Assembly: GCF_024347455.1 (NCBI RefSeq)
Contig: NZ_AP025483.1
Coordinates: forward strand, 1 to 64,000
Source of the DNA: Vibrio echinoideorum
Lineage (GTDB): Bacteria > Pseudomonadota > Gammaproteobacteria > Enterobacterales > Vibrionaceae
Direction: 5' to 3'
Length of the DNA: 64,000 nt
Under the pieces are notes generated by a model that was not told the DNA's origin, searched no databases, and saw only the letters and a program-made list of their open reading frames with translations. Both the position numbers and the translations under genes were made by a program. This document shows, in pieces, positions 1 through 13,114 of this stretch (position 1 is the first letter of the stretch; each line of letters opens with the position of its first letter).

Positions 1-1422
1 GTGTCATCTTCGCTTTGGTTGCAATGCTTGCAACAGCTTCAAGAAGAGTTACCAGCTACAGAATTCAGTATGTGGGTACGTCCGTTACAAGCGGAACTCA
101 ATGGTAATACTCTAACTCTATTTGCACCAAACCGATTTGTACTCGATTGGGTGCGCGATAAGTACCTAAATAGCATCAACCGTTTGCTGCAAGAATATTG
201 TGGTAATGATATTCCACATCTGCATTTTGAGATCGGAAGTAAACGCGTTATTGCTCCAAAGTCTGCGACTGTTGCCCCGGCTCGTACACGTACAGCAGCT
301 GATGTAGCCGCTGAATCATCAGCACCTGCTCAATTACAAGCTCGCAAGCCTGTTCACAATATATGGCGCGATGATGAACCGGTGGCCGTTGACCTGAATC
401 ACCGTTCTAACGTCAATCCAAAACATAAGTTCAATAACTTTGTTGAGGGTAAATCAAACCAATTAGGTTTGGCGGCGGCACGTCAGGTTTCAGATAATCC
501 AGGAACGGCTTATAACCCGTTGTTTCTATACGGCGGTACTGGTTTAGGTAAAACACACTTGTTGCATGCGGTGGGTAACGCCATTGTTGATAATAAACCG
601 AATGCTAAAGTGGTTTACATGCACTCAGAGCGCTTTGTTCAAGACATGGTGAAAGCGCTCCAAAACAATGCGATCGAAGAATTTAAGCGCTACTACCGTA
701 GTGTTGATGCCTTGCTTATTGATGACATCCAATTTTTTGCTAATAAAGAGCGCTCTCAAGAAGAGTTCTTCCATACCTTTAACGCGCTGCTTGAAGGCAA
801 TCAACAGATCATCCTAACCTCTGACCGTTATCCAAAAGAGATCAACGGGGTAGAGGATCGTCTTAAATCCCGCTTTGGTTGGGGTTTGACGGTTGCGATT
901 GAGCCGCCAGAGCTTGAGACGCGTGTTGCGATCTTGATGAAGAAAGCAGAAGACCACCAAATTCATCTTGCGGATGAAGTGGCGTTCTTTATTGCTAAGC
1001 GTTTACGCTCTAACGTTCGTGAGCTAGAAGGCGCATTGAACCGTGTTATTGCTAACGCCAATTTTACGGGTCGTCCGATTACAATCGACTTCGTGCGTGA
1101 AGCATTGCGTGACCTACTTGCCTTGCAAGAGAAGCTGGTTACCATTGATAATATTCAGAAAACTGTAGCCGAGTACTACAAAATCAAAGTCGCTGATCTA
1201 TTGTCGAAGCGTCGTTCTCGTTCTGTTGCTCGTCCGCGTCAATTGGCGATGGCACTGGCCAAAGAGCTAACAAACCACAGCTTGCCTGAGATTGGCGATG
1301 CATTCGGTGGTCGTGACCACACGACAGTGCTACACGCCTGTCGTAAGATCGCTCAGCTACGTGAAGAGAGCCACGATATTAAAGAAGATTATTCGAACTT
1401 GATTCGTACCCTTTCTTCTTAA
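1..1422 (+). CDS. dnaA: Chromosomal replication initiator protein DnaA
   Basis: DnaA is an AAA+ ATPase that binds DnaA boxes at oriC and opens the origin for helicase loading. The 473-residue protein has the four usual domains: an N-terminal interaction domain (about 1-80), a variable linker, an AAA+ core with Walker A GGTGLGKT at 178-185 and Walker B LLIDDIQ with Asp 241-242, and a C-terminal DNA-binding domain with the signature [14 protein letters not shown] near 437-450. Translation starts at GTG, the first base of the window, so the promoter and any origin boxes lie outside. It is followed by dnaN after 81 bases and recF, the standard replication cluster. Confidence 0.98.
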   Translation: MSSSLWLQCLQQLQEELPATEFSMWVRPLQAELNGNTLTLFAPNRFVLDWVRDKYLNSINRLLQEYCGNDIPHLHFEIGSKRVIAPKSATVAPARTRTAADVAAESSAPAQLQARKPVHNIWRDDEPVAVDLNHRSNVNPKHKFNNFVEGKSNQLGLAAARQVSDNPGTAYNPLFLYGGTGLGKTHLLHAVGNAIVDNKPNAKVVYMHSERFVQDMVKALQNNAIEEFKRYYRSVDALLIDDIQFFANKERSQEEFFHTFNALLEGNQQIILTSDRYPKEINGVEDRLKSRFGWGLTVAIEPPELETRVAILMKKAEDHQIHLADEVAFFIAKRLRSNVRELEGALNRVIANANFTGRPITIDFVREALRDLLALQEKLVTIDNIQKTVAEYYKIKVADLLSKRRSRSVARPRQLAMALAKELTNHSLPEIGDAFGGRDHTTVLHACRKIAQLREESHDIKEDYSNLIRTLSS

Positions 1423-1503
1423 TACACAGTATTCTTAACCTTAATAAGCCGAATCTTGGCCGCGTAATATGACGCAGTGCCATTTAGACCGTAAGAGCAA
1501 GAT

Positions 1504-2604
1504 ATGAAATTTACCATTGAACGTAGTCACCTGATTAAGCCATTACAACAAGTATCTGGCGCACTCGGTGGCAGGCCAACGCTTCCAATTCTAGGAAACC
1601 TACTGATTAAAGTAGAAGATAACGTGTTGTCGATGACAGCGACGGATCTAGAAGTTGAATTGATCAGCCGTGTAACGCTTGAAGGTGATTTCGAAGCGGG
1701 CAGCATTACCGTACCTTCACGTAAGTTCCTAGATATCTGTCGCGGCTTGCCAGATAGCTCAGTGATCACCGTGGTATTGGATGGTGACCGTGTTCAGGTT
1801 CGTTCTGGTCGTAGCCGTTTCTCATTGGCAACATTACCTGCGGCAGATTTTCCAAATATTGAAGATTGGAGCAGTGAAGTTGAAGTGTCAGTGACACAAG
1901 CTGAATTGCGCGGTCTTATCGAGAGAACACAATTCTCAATGGCGAACCAAGACGTTCGTTACTACCTCAACGGTATGTTGTTTGAGATTGAAGGTTCTAT
2001 CTTACGTAGTGTCGCAACTGATGGTCACCGTATGGCGGTATCTCAAGCGCAACTGGGTGCCGATTTTGCTCAGAAGCAGATCATTGTTCCTCGTAAAGGT
2101 GTGCAAGAGTTGGTGAAGCTCCTGGATGCTCCTGAACAGCCAGTAACGCTGCAGATTGGTAACTCTAACGTGCGTGCTGAAGTGAATAACTATGTCTTCA
2201 CTTCTAAGCTGGTTGATGGTCGTTTCCCGGATTATCGCCGCGTAATGCCACAAAATACCACTAAGACATTAGAAGCCGGCTGCGATGAGTTACGTTCAGC
2301 GTTTTCTCGTGCTGCGATTCTGTCGAATGAAAAATTCCGTGGTGTTCGCGTTAATCTTGTAGATACCGAGATGCGTATTACAGCGAACAACCCAGAACAA
2401 GAAGAAGCGGAAGAAGTGCTAGACGTCACCTTCGACGGTGACGCGCTAGAGATTGGCTTCAACGTAAGCTATGTATTGGATGTATTGAACACACTGCGTT
2501 GTGAACAGGTTCGAATCTCAATGTCAGACGCGAATGCGAGTGCGTTGATTGAAAACGCACAAGATGACAGCGCGATGTACGTTGTTATGCCGATTCGTTT
2601 GTAA
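1504..2604 (+). CDS. dnaN: DNA polymerase III beta subunit (sliding clamp)
   Basis: The beta clamp encircles DNA and tethers polymerase III and repair polymerases. The 366-residue length matches the family and three repeated clamp domains fit its size. The N-terminus MKFTIERSHLIKPLQQVSG and the C-terminus YVVMPIRL are hallmarks; the C-terminal MPIRL contributes to the hydrophobic client-binding pocket. It lies 81 bases after dnaA and 82 bases before recF, all in the same direction, consistent with cotranscription from dnaA plus internal promoters. Nothing is odd about the gene. Confidence 0.98.
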   Translation: MKFTIERSHLIKPLQQVSGALGGRPTLPILGNLLIKVEDNVLSMTATDLEVELISRVTLEGDFEAGSITVPSRKFLDICRGLPDSSVITVVLDGDRVQVRSGRSRFSLATLPAADFPNIEDWSSEVEVSVTQAELRGLIERTQFSMANQDVRYYLNGMLFEIEGSILRSVATDGHRMAVSQAQLGADFAQKQIIVPRKGVQELVKLLDAPEQPVTLQIGNSNVRAEVNNYVFTSKLVDGRFPDYRRVMPQNTTKTLEAGCDELRSAFSRAAILSNEKFRGVRVNLVDTEMRITANNPEQEEAEEVLDVTFDGDALEIGFNVSYVLDVLNTLRCEQVRISMSDANASALIENAQDDSAMYVVMPIRL

Positions 2605-2686
2605 GCCATGTTTATTTATAAATTATGTTTGCTTATCAACAACGTTTGTCTATCGAGCCGTGATTGAAGATTAATATGAAGACGTT

Positions 2687-6201
<3,515 letters not shown>

Positions 6202-6320
6202 TCTCTTTGATACTTCGCTTAATTTCTGTGTCAGAGGTGCTCACATACATTCGTATGCTCCGCGCCTCTTCCTTGAACTAAAACGAAATAGCTTCGCCTC
6301 AAAAAACTAAATTTATTATT

Positions 6321-6352
6321 AAAAAGACTGCCAGAAATGGCGGTCTTTTTTG
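6321..6352 (+). terminator. Intrinsic terminator downstream of gyrB
   Basis: The arms AAAAAGAC...GTCTTTTT enclose GCC...GGC around the loop AGAAAT, giving a long stem that ends in a T run. It is correctly placed to end the dnaA-dnaN-recF-gyrB transcript. Confidence 0.85.
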
Positions 6353-6403
6353 TTTTTAAGTTGCTGAAAAATATTGGATTGGAAAAATAATTGAAAATAA
6401 ACG

Positions 6404-6432
6404 CTTGAAACTGATTTGCTCAATCCACATAT
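6404..6432 (+). promoter_or_regulatory. Sigma32 (heat-shock) promoter for the small heat-shock gene
   Basis: CTTGAAA (6404-6410), a 14-base spacer and CCACATAT (6425-6432) closely match the RpoH consensus CTTGAAA-N14-CCCATNT. This would leave a leader of about 255 bases before the Hsp20 start codon. The 6202-6697 gap otherwise holds only the gyrB terminator and this leader. Confidence 0.7.
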
Positions 6433-6671
6433 CTAGTTGTGAAGAGGATGACTGTCTTGCTCTACAAGAGAAGAAACAGAAGCTTCATAACCGTTGCTAG
6501 AGTATCGCTCAATAGAGGATAACTTTGGCAGCACACAATTTAAAAATTGATTCATTGTCATGTCCCAGAGTTGTCGCCAAAAGAGGTGAAACCCGTGGAA
6601 TGCGAACTGAATCCCTTAGCTGTTTACTGAATCATACACAGGTTCGATCTCAGTAAAAATCACAGCTAAGA

Positions 6672-6693
6672 CTATTGCTTACTAAAAGGATAG
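6672..6693 (+). promoter_or_regulatory. ROSE-like RNA thermometer hairpin masking the ibpA ribosome binding site
   Basis: CTATTGCT (6672-6679) can pair with AGGATAG (6687-6693) across a 7-base loop, with G6677 bulged. This sequesters the Shine-Dalgarno AAGGA (6686-6690), which lies 7 bases before the ATG. UUGCU pairing with AGGA around a bulged G is the defining ROSE element of small heat-shock leaders, where the hairpin melts on heating. Upstream helices were not modelled. Confidence 0.7.
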
Positions 6694-6697
6694 CATT

Positions 6698-7132
6698 ATG
6701 AGAACTGTAGATTTCACTCCACTTTACCGCAACGCAATTGGCTTCGATCGTCTTTTCAACATGATGGAAGCAAACACATCGAAAAATACTTCTGGCGGCT
6801 ACCCTCCGTATAACATCGAGCAAAAAGACGAGAACAACTACCGTATTACTATGGCAGTTGCCGGCTTTGCTGATGACCAATTAGATCTGACTCAGAAAGA
6901 GAACACGCTAATTGTAAAAGGTGAACGTAAAGCAGAAGCTGAGAAAACTTTCGTATATCAAGGTATTGCAGAGCGCGATTTCGAACGTAAATTCCAACTG
7001 GCTGACTATGTAAAAGTCGTAGGCGCAAGCATGGAAAATGGTCTTCTTCATATCGACCTAGAACGCGAAATCCCAGAAGCGATGCAACCGCGTAAGATTG
7101 CTATCAACGGTAATAGCCTACTAGAAGGGTAA
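6698..7132 (+). CDS. ibpA: Hsp20-family small heat-shock protein (IbpA-like)
   Basis: Small heat-shock proteins are ATP-independent holdases that keep unfolding proteins in a refoldable state for the DnaK and ClpB systems. The 144-residue length equals typical IbpA/IbpB. The N-terminus ([18 protein letters not shown]) resembles IbpA. The alpha-crystallin domain runs from about 33 to 125, with the ending motif [17 protein letters not shown]-terminal I-x-I-type tail (RKIAIN) follows. Start choice is supported by AAGGA 7 bases upstream. The gene stands alone, with a sigma32-like promoter and a thermometer-like hairpin upstream and a terminator downstream, as expected for heat-shock control. Only one ibp gene is present here, whereas E. 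coli has an ibpA-ibpB pair. Confidence 0.93.
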   Translation: MRTVDFTPLYRNAIGFDRLFNMMEANTSKNTSGGYPPYNIEQKDENNYRITMAVAGFADDQLDLTQKENTLIVKGERKAEAEKTFVYQGIAERDFERKFQLADYVKVVGASMENGLLHIDLEREIPEAMQPRKIAINGNSLLEG

Positions 7133-7180
7133 TTGCTGTTAGCTCCTTAGAGCTAAAAAATATCGGGAAGTAGAAGTGAA

Positions 7181-7219
7181 AGAGCACCAATACCTTGAAG
7201 AAGGATGGTGCTCTTTTTG
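7181..7219 (+). terminator. Intrinsic terminator after ibpA
   Basis: AGAGCACCA (7181-7189) pairs with TGGTGCTCT (7206-7214) and is followed by a T run. It lies between the convergent ibpA and avtA genes and may serve both. Confidence 0.85.
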
Positions 7220-7250
7220 TATTTGGCCTACAGTAACCTAAAAGGTCTTA

Positions 7251-8501
7251 TTACTGTTCTGAGTAAGCCTTTTTCACTTCTTCAGCAATGATAGCAATGC
7301 CTTTTTGCATTGCTTCATCATCTTGTACGTAGTTCATACGCAAGCACTGGTGAGCATGATCCCACTCATCTTCTTGACCGATAAAGAAGTACTCTCCCGG
7401 AACAATTAATACACCACGAGCTTTGAGGCGATCGTACAGCTCCATAGTGGTAATCGGCAGCTCATCAAACCATAGCCATAAGAAAATCGCGCCTTCAGGC
7501 TTGTGGATACGGAAACGAGGGTCATCGATCGCTTCTTGTAAGAGCTCAACTGCACGTAGAGATTTATCTTTATAGAAAGGTTTGATTACCTCGCTGCTTA
7601 AGCGCAGTAAATCGCCTTTTTCAATCATGTGGTTAGCAATCGCAGGACCAACACTATTGGGTGCTAGGCTAATAATGCCATTCATGTTGGTCAGTGCTTG
7701 TGTTACTTCTTCGCTCGCAATCACGATACCGCAACGCACGCCTGGCAAGCCAAGCTTGGATAGGCTCATGCATAGAATCGTATTTTCATTCCAGAACGGT
7801 TCAACATCTTCAAAGATGATGTTTGGAAACGGTAAGCCGTAAGCATTATCGATCAGCAGAGGAATGTTGTTTTTACGCGCCAGTTTATCCAGCTTAAGTA
7901 CTTCTTCGTCGGTTAGTACGTTGCCGGTTGGGTTAGTTGGACGAGAAGCACAGATAGCCGCTACTGAATCATCAACCTTGAGCTTTTCAAAATCGACGTG
8001 GTATTTGAACTGTCTGTTTTCAAGCAACTCTATTTCTGGGTGATATGAGATAAATATATCGTCATCAATGCCAGCATCGCCGTAACCGATGTACTCAGGC
8101 GCGATTGGCAGCAAGATTTTCTTGTGTGAGCCATCTGGCTGCTGACCTGCTAACAAGTTGAATAAGTAGAAGAAGCCACTTTGGCTGCCATTAGTTAGGC
8201 TAATGTTCTTCTCACTGATGTCCCAGCCGTAAGTATCTTTTAGCATTGTAGCTAACGACTTGATGAAGCTGTCTTTGCCTTGCGGACCATCGTAGTTGGC
8301 GAGGGCGGCGATGAGTTCTCCACTGGCGAGCATATCGGCACTGGCTTGGTTAAAGTAATCGAGCATGGCTGGGATAGCGGCTGGGTTGCCACCACCGAGC
8401 ATGATTGCGCCAGGAGTGCGCAGGCCATCATTCAAATCATCCATCAAACGAGTGATTCCAGAGTATCGATTAAATTTTTCACCAAACTTAGAGAACTGCA
8501 T
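7251..8501 (-). CDS. avtA: Valine-pyruvate aminotransferase
   Basis: AvtA is a PLP-dependent class I/II aminotransferase that interconverts valine and pyruvate with 2-ketoisovalerate and alanine, the backup route for alanine and valine synthesis. The 416-residue protein starts MQFSKFGEKFNRYSGITRLM and carries GGGNPAAIP, both typical of AvtA. The PLP region shows ASRPTNPTGN (substrate loop), DNAYGLPFPN (cofactor Asp) and SLSKLGLPGVRCG (Schiff-base Lys). The substrate-binding Arg is probably in CLRMNYV near the C-terminus. It is monocistronic, convergent with ibpA. Confidence 0.95.
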   Translation of the reverse strand: MQFSKFGEKFNRYSGITRLMDDLNDGLRTPGAIMLGGGNPAAIPAMLDYFNQASADMLASGELIAALANYDGPQGKDSFIKSLATMLKDTYGWDISEKNISLTNGSQSGFFYLFNLLAGQQPDGSHKKILLPIAPEYIGYGDAGIDDDIFISYHPEIELLENRQFKYHVDFEKLKVDDSVAAICASRPTNPTGNVLTDEEVLKLDKLARKNNIPLLIDNAYGLPFPNIIFEDVEPFWNENTILCMSLSKLGLPGVRCGIVIASEEVTQALTNMNGIISLAPNSVGPAIANHMIEKGDLLRLSSEVIKPFYKDKSLRAVELLQEAIDDPRFRIHKPEGAIFLWLWFDELPITTMELYDRLKARGVLIVPGEYFFIGQEDEWDHAHQCLRMNYVQDDEAMQKGIAIIAEEVKKAYSEQ

Positions 8502-8693
8502 TACTTATTTTACCTAATTCATTGTGATTGCTTGTTATGTGTCATTAAGGCAGACCTTATGTCTACCATCAGTGTGTTCCTTGAACATACCGCAATGTTT
8601 TTGCGACGCATAGCGCCAAATGCGCTAACGCGAAAAAAACTTCTATAAAGTTTAACTAATGAGTGCCTGCTTTCTTATTGAATGAGTGTTTCG

Positions 8694-8728
8694 TGATAAA
8701 AAAAGGAGAAGCCTAAGCTTCTCCTTTT
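8694..8728 (-). terminator. Intrinsic terminator after the MalS-type amylase gene
   Basis: A perfect 12-base-pair stem (AAAAGGAGAAGC at 8701-8712 with GCTTCTCCTTTT at 8717-8728) and loop of four. On the minus strand it runs into a T tract at 8694-8701. It lies 29 bases past the amylase stop codon. Confidence 0.9.
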
Positions 8729-8756
8729 AGTTTCTACTGATTATTTCAATGAACGT

Positions 8757-10844
8757 TTACTTCGTTCCGGTGTAAACAACCAATACTTTGTCATCTTGGT
8801 ATTGGCGTTCGAAGGCATAGTAGCCCTTGCTGTTACGGATTATGTGTTTACCTTGGGCAATCGATGGGTGGCGCTGACGGAATTGACCAAGCGTCTGCCA
8901 ATGTTCTAACAGTTGTGCTCGTTCACCGGTGATTTGATCCCAAGGCATGTCAGAGCGAGTCCCTTGCATTGGGTCTGATCCTGTCGGGCCGAAATCACGA
9001 GCGATTTCATCACCGTAATAGATCTGCACCGCACCGGGAGCCAACATCAATGCGTTTGCTGCTTTGGTCTGTTTCGCAAAGTCACTGCCGTGTTGTGTCC
9101 AGAATAAAGAAGTGTCGTGAGACGATAGGTAACTCAACACGTTGAATTCACTGTCGTTGTTGATCTTGTCTGCGTAGCGCAGGTAGTCAGCATCGAGATC
9201 GGATAAGCATTTAAGCGCCTTAGGTGCGATATCACTCTGGAATTCAAAGTTGATTATCGAATCAAAGCCATTAGCGAAGTAATCTGATTTCACTACGCTG
9301 TGCGCCCACACTTCACCCGTCATCCAAAAGGGCAGGTCATCTAAGGCTTTATCTGGGTTGTTCTGCTTCCATTCTGCAAGCGCTTGGTTCGTGCTCTCTT
9401 TAAGCTCTGCCCATGCCTCTAGCTCAACGTGCTTAGCGGTATCGACTCTGAAACCATCGACACCGTAGTCGCGCACCCAGTCAGACAACCAAGTGATGAG
9501 ATGCTCTCGAGGTGTTTTGAGTTCATCCGTGGCGCTGGTGGATTTGTTGAGATAGAAGTTAGGTAGCCCAGTAGTTTCTGTCGATTCTGTTTTGAAATCG
9601 GGCAGGTGCGCCAAAGACATGGTGAGGTTGTTGTACCCCGGTGAGTCATAAGCGCCGATATCACTGCGTAACCACGCTTTACCCCACCACTTTTCCCAAG
9701 CGTCTTGGTCGCTGTAGGATATGAAGTTATTGAAGTAGTGCCAGTTTTGATCTGCCTTTGGTTGCCAGTCGGTCCAGTTCTCACCAAGCGTTTGTTTGGC
9801 TTGTTCATCGGTAAGGTTGAGTTTACCAAAGTCGAATTCTTGCATGTCGGCAAGCGTTGCGTAACCCGTGTGGTTCATTACCACATCCCAGACGACGCGA
9901 ATGCCTTTGCTATGAGCTGTATCGATAAAGGTTTTAAGTTCATCCTCTGTGCCCATGTTGTCATCAAGCTTGGTCCAGTCTTGATGGTAATAGCCGTGGT
10001 AGCCATAGTGTTTGAAGTCACCGCGATCACCACCGCCAACCCAGCCGTGGATTTGCTCTAGTGGAGAGGTAATCCAGATAGCATTGGCCCCGAGCGATTC
10101 AATATAGTCGAGCTTTTCGGTTAAGCCTGCTAGGTCACCACCGTGGAAGGTGCCGATTTCATCTTGTCCATCTTGACTGCGACCATAGCTATTGTCGTTG
10201 TCAGGGTTACCGTTGTGGAAGCGATCGGTCATCACGAAGTAAACCGTGGCGTTGTCCCAGCTAAAATCAGCTTTGGTTTCTGGTTCTACTTTCTCTAGCA
10301 GTAGAACACCTTGGCTGTTTTCTGCAGGCTGCATGGTGACATTGCCGTTACTGACGGTAGCTTCGATGCCAGAAAGGGCATCTCTAACTAAAGTGCCATC
10401 ATCAAAGGTTTGAGCAACGTTGATGGTGGTTGGTTGGTCACTAGGTACTGGGCAGGCAAAACTTTGAGCTTGTTGCTGTTTTGGCTTTACTTGAACCGTG
10501 AGCTCATTGGTCTGAGGGTTCAACGTAAATTGGTAGGTATTAGCGCGAAAGACTTTGATAGCGATTTCAGATTTTTCGGCACAATCGTCTAGGCGAAGGG
10601 GTTTATTGAATTTGATGCGACTCTCTTCAGCCAGCGCAAAGTTAGTACCACAGGTATTTTGAGCGTCACTGATAGAGAAGGTATAACTACCTTTACCGAG
10701 TTCCTGTTCCGCAATCACTGTGCCTTTACCTGTTGATTCAAATACGAGTGTATCGTTATCAATTGTCAGTAGTAAGCGGTTGTCATTGGTTTGGCTGCAT
10801 GCGCTGAGTGCGAGTATAGAAAGCGCGAGTACTGTTTTTTTCAT
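8757..10844 (-). CDS. malS: Alpha-amylase, MalS type, predicted lipoprotein
   Basis: MalS-type alpha-amylases (GH13) cut long maltodextrins outside the cytoplasm. The protein matches MalS motifs along its length: YFVMTDRFHNGNPDND, GTFHGGDL, WVGGGDRGDF, DVVMNHTGYATLADMQEF, the nucleophile region DGFRVDTAKHVE, the acid/base region WMTGEVWAHS and SSHDTSLF. An N-terminal region of about 180 residues probably forms beta or starch-binding domains. I chose the ATG at 10844 because AGGGGAAGG precedes it; a longer in-frame start at 10886 has no ribosome binding site. From this start the first 16 residues read MKKTVLALSILALSAC, a lipoprotein signal with Cys16, followed by Ser, which favours the outer membrane. 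E. coli MalS is a soluble periplasmic protein, so the anchor is a difference. Length is 695 residues. Confidence 0.92.
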   Translation of the reverse strand: MKKTVLALSILALSACSQTNDNRLLLTIDNDTLVFESTGKGTVIAEQELGKGSYTFSISDAQNTCGTNFALAEESRIKFNKPLRLDDCAEKSEIAIKVFRANTYQFTLNPQTNELTVQVKPKQQQAQSFACPVPSDQPTTINVAQTFDDGTLVRDALSGIEATVSNGNVTMQPAENSQGVLLLEKVEPETKADFSWDNATVYFVMTDRFHNGNPDNDNSYGRSQDGQDEIGTFHGGDLAGLTEKLDYIESLGANAIWITSPLEQIHGWVGGGDRGDFKHYGYHGYYHQDWTKLDDNMGTEDELKTFIDTAHSKGIRVVWDVVMNHTGYATLADMQEFDFGKLNLTDEQAKQTLGENWTDWQPKADQNWHYFNNFISYSDQDAWEKWWGKAWLRSDIGAYDSPGYNNLTMSLAHLPDFKTESTETTGLPNFYLNKSTSATDELKTPREHLITWLSDWVRDYGVDGFRVDTAKHVELEAWAELKESTNQALAEWKQNNPDKALDDLPFWMTGEVWAHSVVKSDYFANGFDSIINFEFQSDIAPKALKCLSDLDADYLRYADKINNDSEFNVLSYLSSHDTSLFWTQHGSDFAKQTKAANALMLAPGAVQIYYGDEIARDFGPTGSDPMQGTRSDMPWDQITGERAQLLEHWQTLGQFRQRHPSIAQGKHIIRNSKGYYAFERQYQDDKVLVVYTGTK

Positions 10845-10959
10845 TGTTCCCTTCCCCTGAATAAACAGGTCAGTTATAGCAAACAATGCCCTCTACAGTC
10901 TGAGTGCTGTTTCATTCAGTTGGTCAATAATACCTCTACAAACAAATGCTTGGTTCACA

Positions 10960-10990
10960 AAAACAAAAAGGGAAGCTTTCGCTTCCCTTT
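10960..10990 (-). terminator. Intrinsic terminator after glyS
   Basis: AAAGGGAAGC (10967-10976) pairs with GCTTCCCTTT (10981-10990) around TTTC. The minus strand continues into TTTTTG. It lies 56 bases beyond the glyS stop. Confidence 0.88.
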
Positions 10991-11045
10991 GGGTATTTAC
11001 CGTTAGTTACTTTAAGCATTACCTAGAGCAACTACTCACTCGTGC

Positions 11046-13112
11046 TTATTTTTGCAATAGAGAGATATCAGCAATCTGTAGGAACAGGTTACGCAGGTTG
11101 TTCAGTAGCGTTAGACGGTTCTTCTTCAGAGCCTCGTCATCAGCCATAACCATTACGTTATCGAAGAATGCATCAACGGGTTCACGTAGGTCAGCAAGTT
11201 TGCTTAGGGCTTCTTGGTAGTTGCCTGTCGCGAATGCTGGTTCTAGTGCTTCCGTCATTACTTCAACGTTTTCAGCCAGCGCTTTCTCTGCGTCTTCTTG
11301 AAGAAGCGCTAGATCGATTTCAGCCGGTAGCTCGCCATCGAATTTCGCAAGGATATTACCTACACGCTTGTTCGCTGCTGCTAGTGCTTCTGCTGCTTCC
11401 AATTCACGGAAGTGAGAAACCGCTTTGACACGTTGGTCAAAGTCAGCTGGCTTGGTTGGGCGACGTGCTAATACCGCTTGGATGATATCAACGCTGAAAC
11501 CAGCATCTTGGTACCATGCGCGGAAACGACCTAGCATGAAGTCGATAACGTCAGTTTCTACGTTGTCGTTGGTCAGCTTGTCACCTAGTAGCTCTTTCGC
11601 TTTACCGATTAGATCGGTTAGGTCTAGGTTGTAGCCGTTTTCAACGATGATACGTAGCACACCTAGTGATGCACGACGTAGCGCGAATGGGTCAGAACCT
11701 TTTGGTGCTTGGCCAATACCGAAGATACCTACGATAGTGTCTAGCTTGTCTGCCATTGCAACCGCAGAAGAGATGCCAGTGCTTGGTAGTGTGTCACCCG
11801 CAAAACGAGGCATGTACTGCTCGTAAAGTGCTAGTGCTACTTGCTCGTCTTCACCATCGTGCGTTGCGTAGTGCATGCCCATTACACCTTGAGTATCCGT
11901 AAATTCGAATACCATCGATGTCATTAGGTCACATTTAGCCAGTAGGCCAGCACGCTTAGACTTTTCAACGTCAGCATCGATTTGCTCAGCAATGTAGCCA
12001 GCAAGTTCTGTGATGCGGTCTGTTTTGTCTTTGATCGTCCCCAATTGCTTCTGGAAGATAGCTTGGTCTAGTTCAGCAAGACGGTCGATAAGCGGACGCT
12101 TACGGTCGGTGTTGAAGAAGAACTCAGCATCAGCAAGACGTGGACGTACCACTTTCTCGTTACCTTCGATAACGTGACGAGGCTCTTTAGACTCGATGTT
12201 CGAAACGAAGATAAAGTTCGGTAGTAGGTTTTTCTCTGAATCGTATACAGGGAAGTACTTCTGATCGCCTTTCATGGTGTAAACCAAAGCTTCAGAAGGC
12301 ACTTTTAGGAACTCTTGCTCAAACTTAGCAGTAAGCACCACTGGCCATTCAACCAAAGAGGTAACTTCTTCAACAAGATCATCTTCTAGGTCAGCAATAC
12401 CGCCAACCGCATCTGCTGCTTTTTTAGCATCAGCAAGAATGATCGCTTTACGCGCATCGTAATCTGCCATTACTTTACCGCGCTCTTCTAAGATCGCAGG
12501 GTATTGGTCAGCAGAGTCGATTGTGAACTCTTGTTCGCCCATGAAACGGTGGCCACGGATAGTACGAGCAGAAGCTACGCCTAGGATTTTGCCTTCAACA
12601 AGCTCATCACCTAGTAGTACTGTCAGTGTTTTCACTGGACGGATAAATTGAATGTCTGAGTTACCCCAGCGCATTGCTTTAGGAATTGGTAGGCCAGCGA
12701 GAGCTTTCGCAGCAATGTCGATAACCAATTCTTGAACAGGTTTGCCAGCCACTTCTTGTTTGAAAAGAAGCCACTCGCCTTTATCTGTTTTCAGGCGGTC
12801 AGCTTGCTCAACGGTAATACCGTTACCACGGGCCCAACCTTGTGCAGCTTTAGTCGCGTTGCCTTCAGCATCGAATGCGACAGAAATTGCAGGACCGCGC
12901 TTCTCAACCACTTTGTCTGCTTGGCCTTCAGCCAGTGCAGTCACTTTAAGTGCTAGACGACGAGGTGCTGCGTACCACTTGATGCCTTCGTGAGAAAGCT
13001 CAGCAGTTTTAAGACCTGCTTCAAAGTTAGAAGCAAAGGCTTCTGCTAGGGAACGAAGTGCCGTTGGTGGAAGCTCTTCCGTACCCAGTTCAATTAGAAA
13101 ATTCTTCGCCAT
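11046..13112 (-). CDS. glyS: Glycine-tRNA ligase beta subunit
   Basis: GlyS is the large beta subunit of the heterotetrameric bacterial glycyl-tRNA synthetase; it binds tRNA-Gly while GlyQ activates glycine. The 688-residue length matches E. coli (689). The start [20 protein letters not shown] is diagnostic, and the mid-region [12 protein letters not shown] and [17 protein letters not shown] are conserved. A C-terminal anticodon-binding domain includes [11 protein letters not shown] and [15 protein letters not shown]. It starts 2 bases after the glyQ stop, so the two are translated as a unit. Confidence 0.97.
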   Translation of the reverse strand: MAKNFLIELGTEELPPTALRSLAEAFASNFEAGLKTAELSHEGIKWYAAPRRLALKVTALAEGQADKVVEKRGPAISVAFDAEGNATKAAQGWARGNGITVEQADRLKTDKGEWLLFKQEVAGKPVQELVIDIAAKALAGLPIPKAMRWGNSDIQFIRPVKTLTVLLGDELVEGKILGVASARTIRGHRFMGEQEFTIDSADQYPAILEERGKVMADYDARKAIILADAKKAADAVGGIADLEDDLVEEVTSLVEWPVVLTAKFEQEFLKVPSEALVYTMKGDQKYFPVYDSEKNLLPNFIFVSNIESKEPRHVIEGNEKVVRPRLADAEFFFNTDRKRPLIDRLAELDQAIFQKQLGTIKDKTDRITELAGYIAEQIDADVEKSKRAGLLAKCDLMTSMVFEFTDTQGVMGMHYATHDGEDEQVALALYEQYMPRFAGDTLPSTGISSAVAMADKLDTIVGIFGIGQAPKGSDPFALRRASLGVLRIIVENGYNLDLTDLIGKAKELLGDKLTNDNVETDVIDFMLGRFRAWYQDAGFSVDIIQAVLARRPTKPADFDQRVKAVSHFRELEAAEALAAANKRVGNILAKFDGELPAEIDLALLQEDAEKALAENVEVMTEALEPAFATGNYQEALSKLADLREPVDAFFDNVMVMADDEALKKNRLTLLNNLRNLFLQIADISLLQK

Positions 13113-13114
13113 GA

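Noticed and set aside
9419..9853. 144-codon frame overlapping malS in another frame
   Set aside because: The malS frame shows full GH13 motifs through this region; the overlapping frame is compositional shadow without family features.
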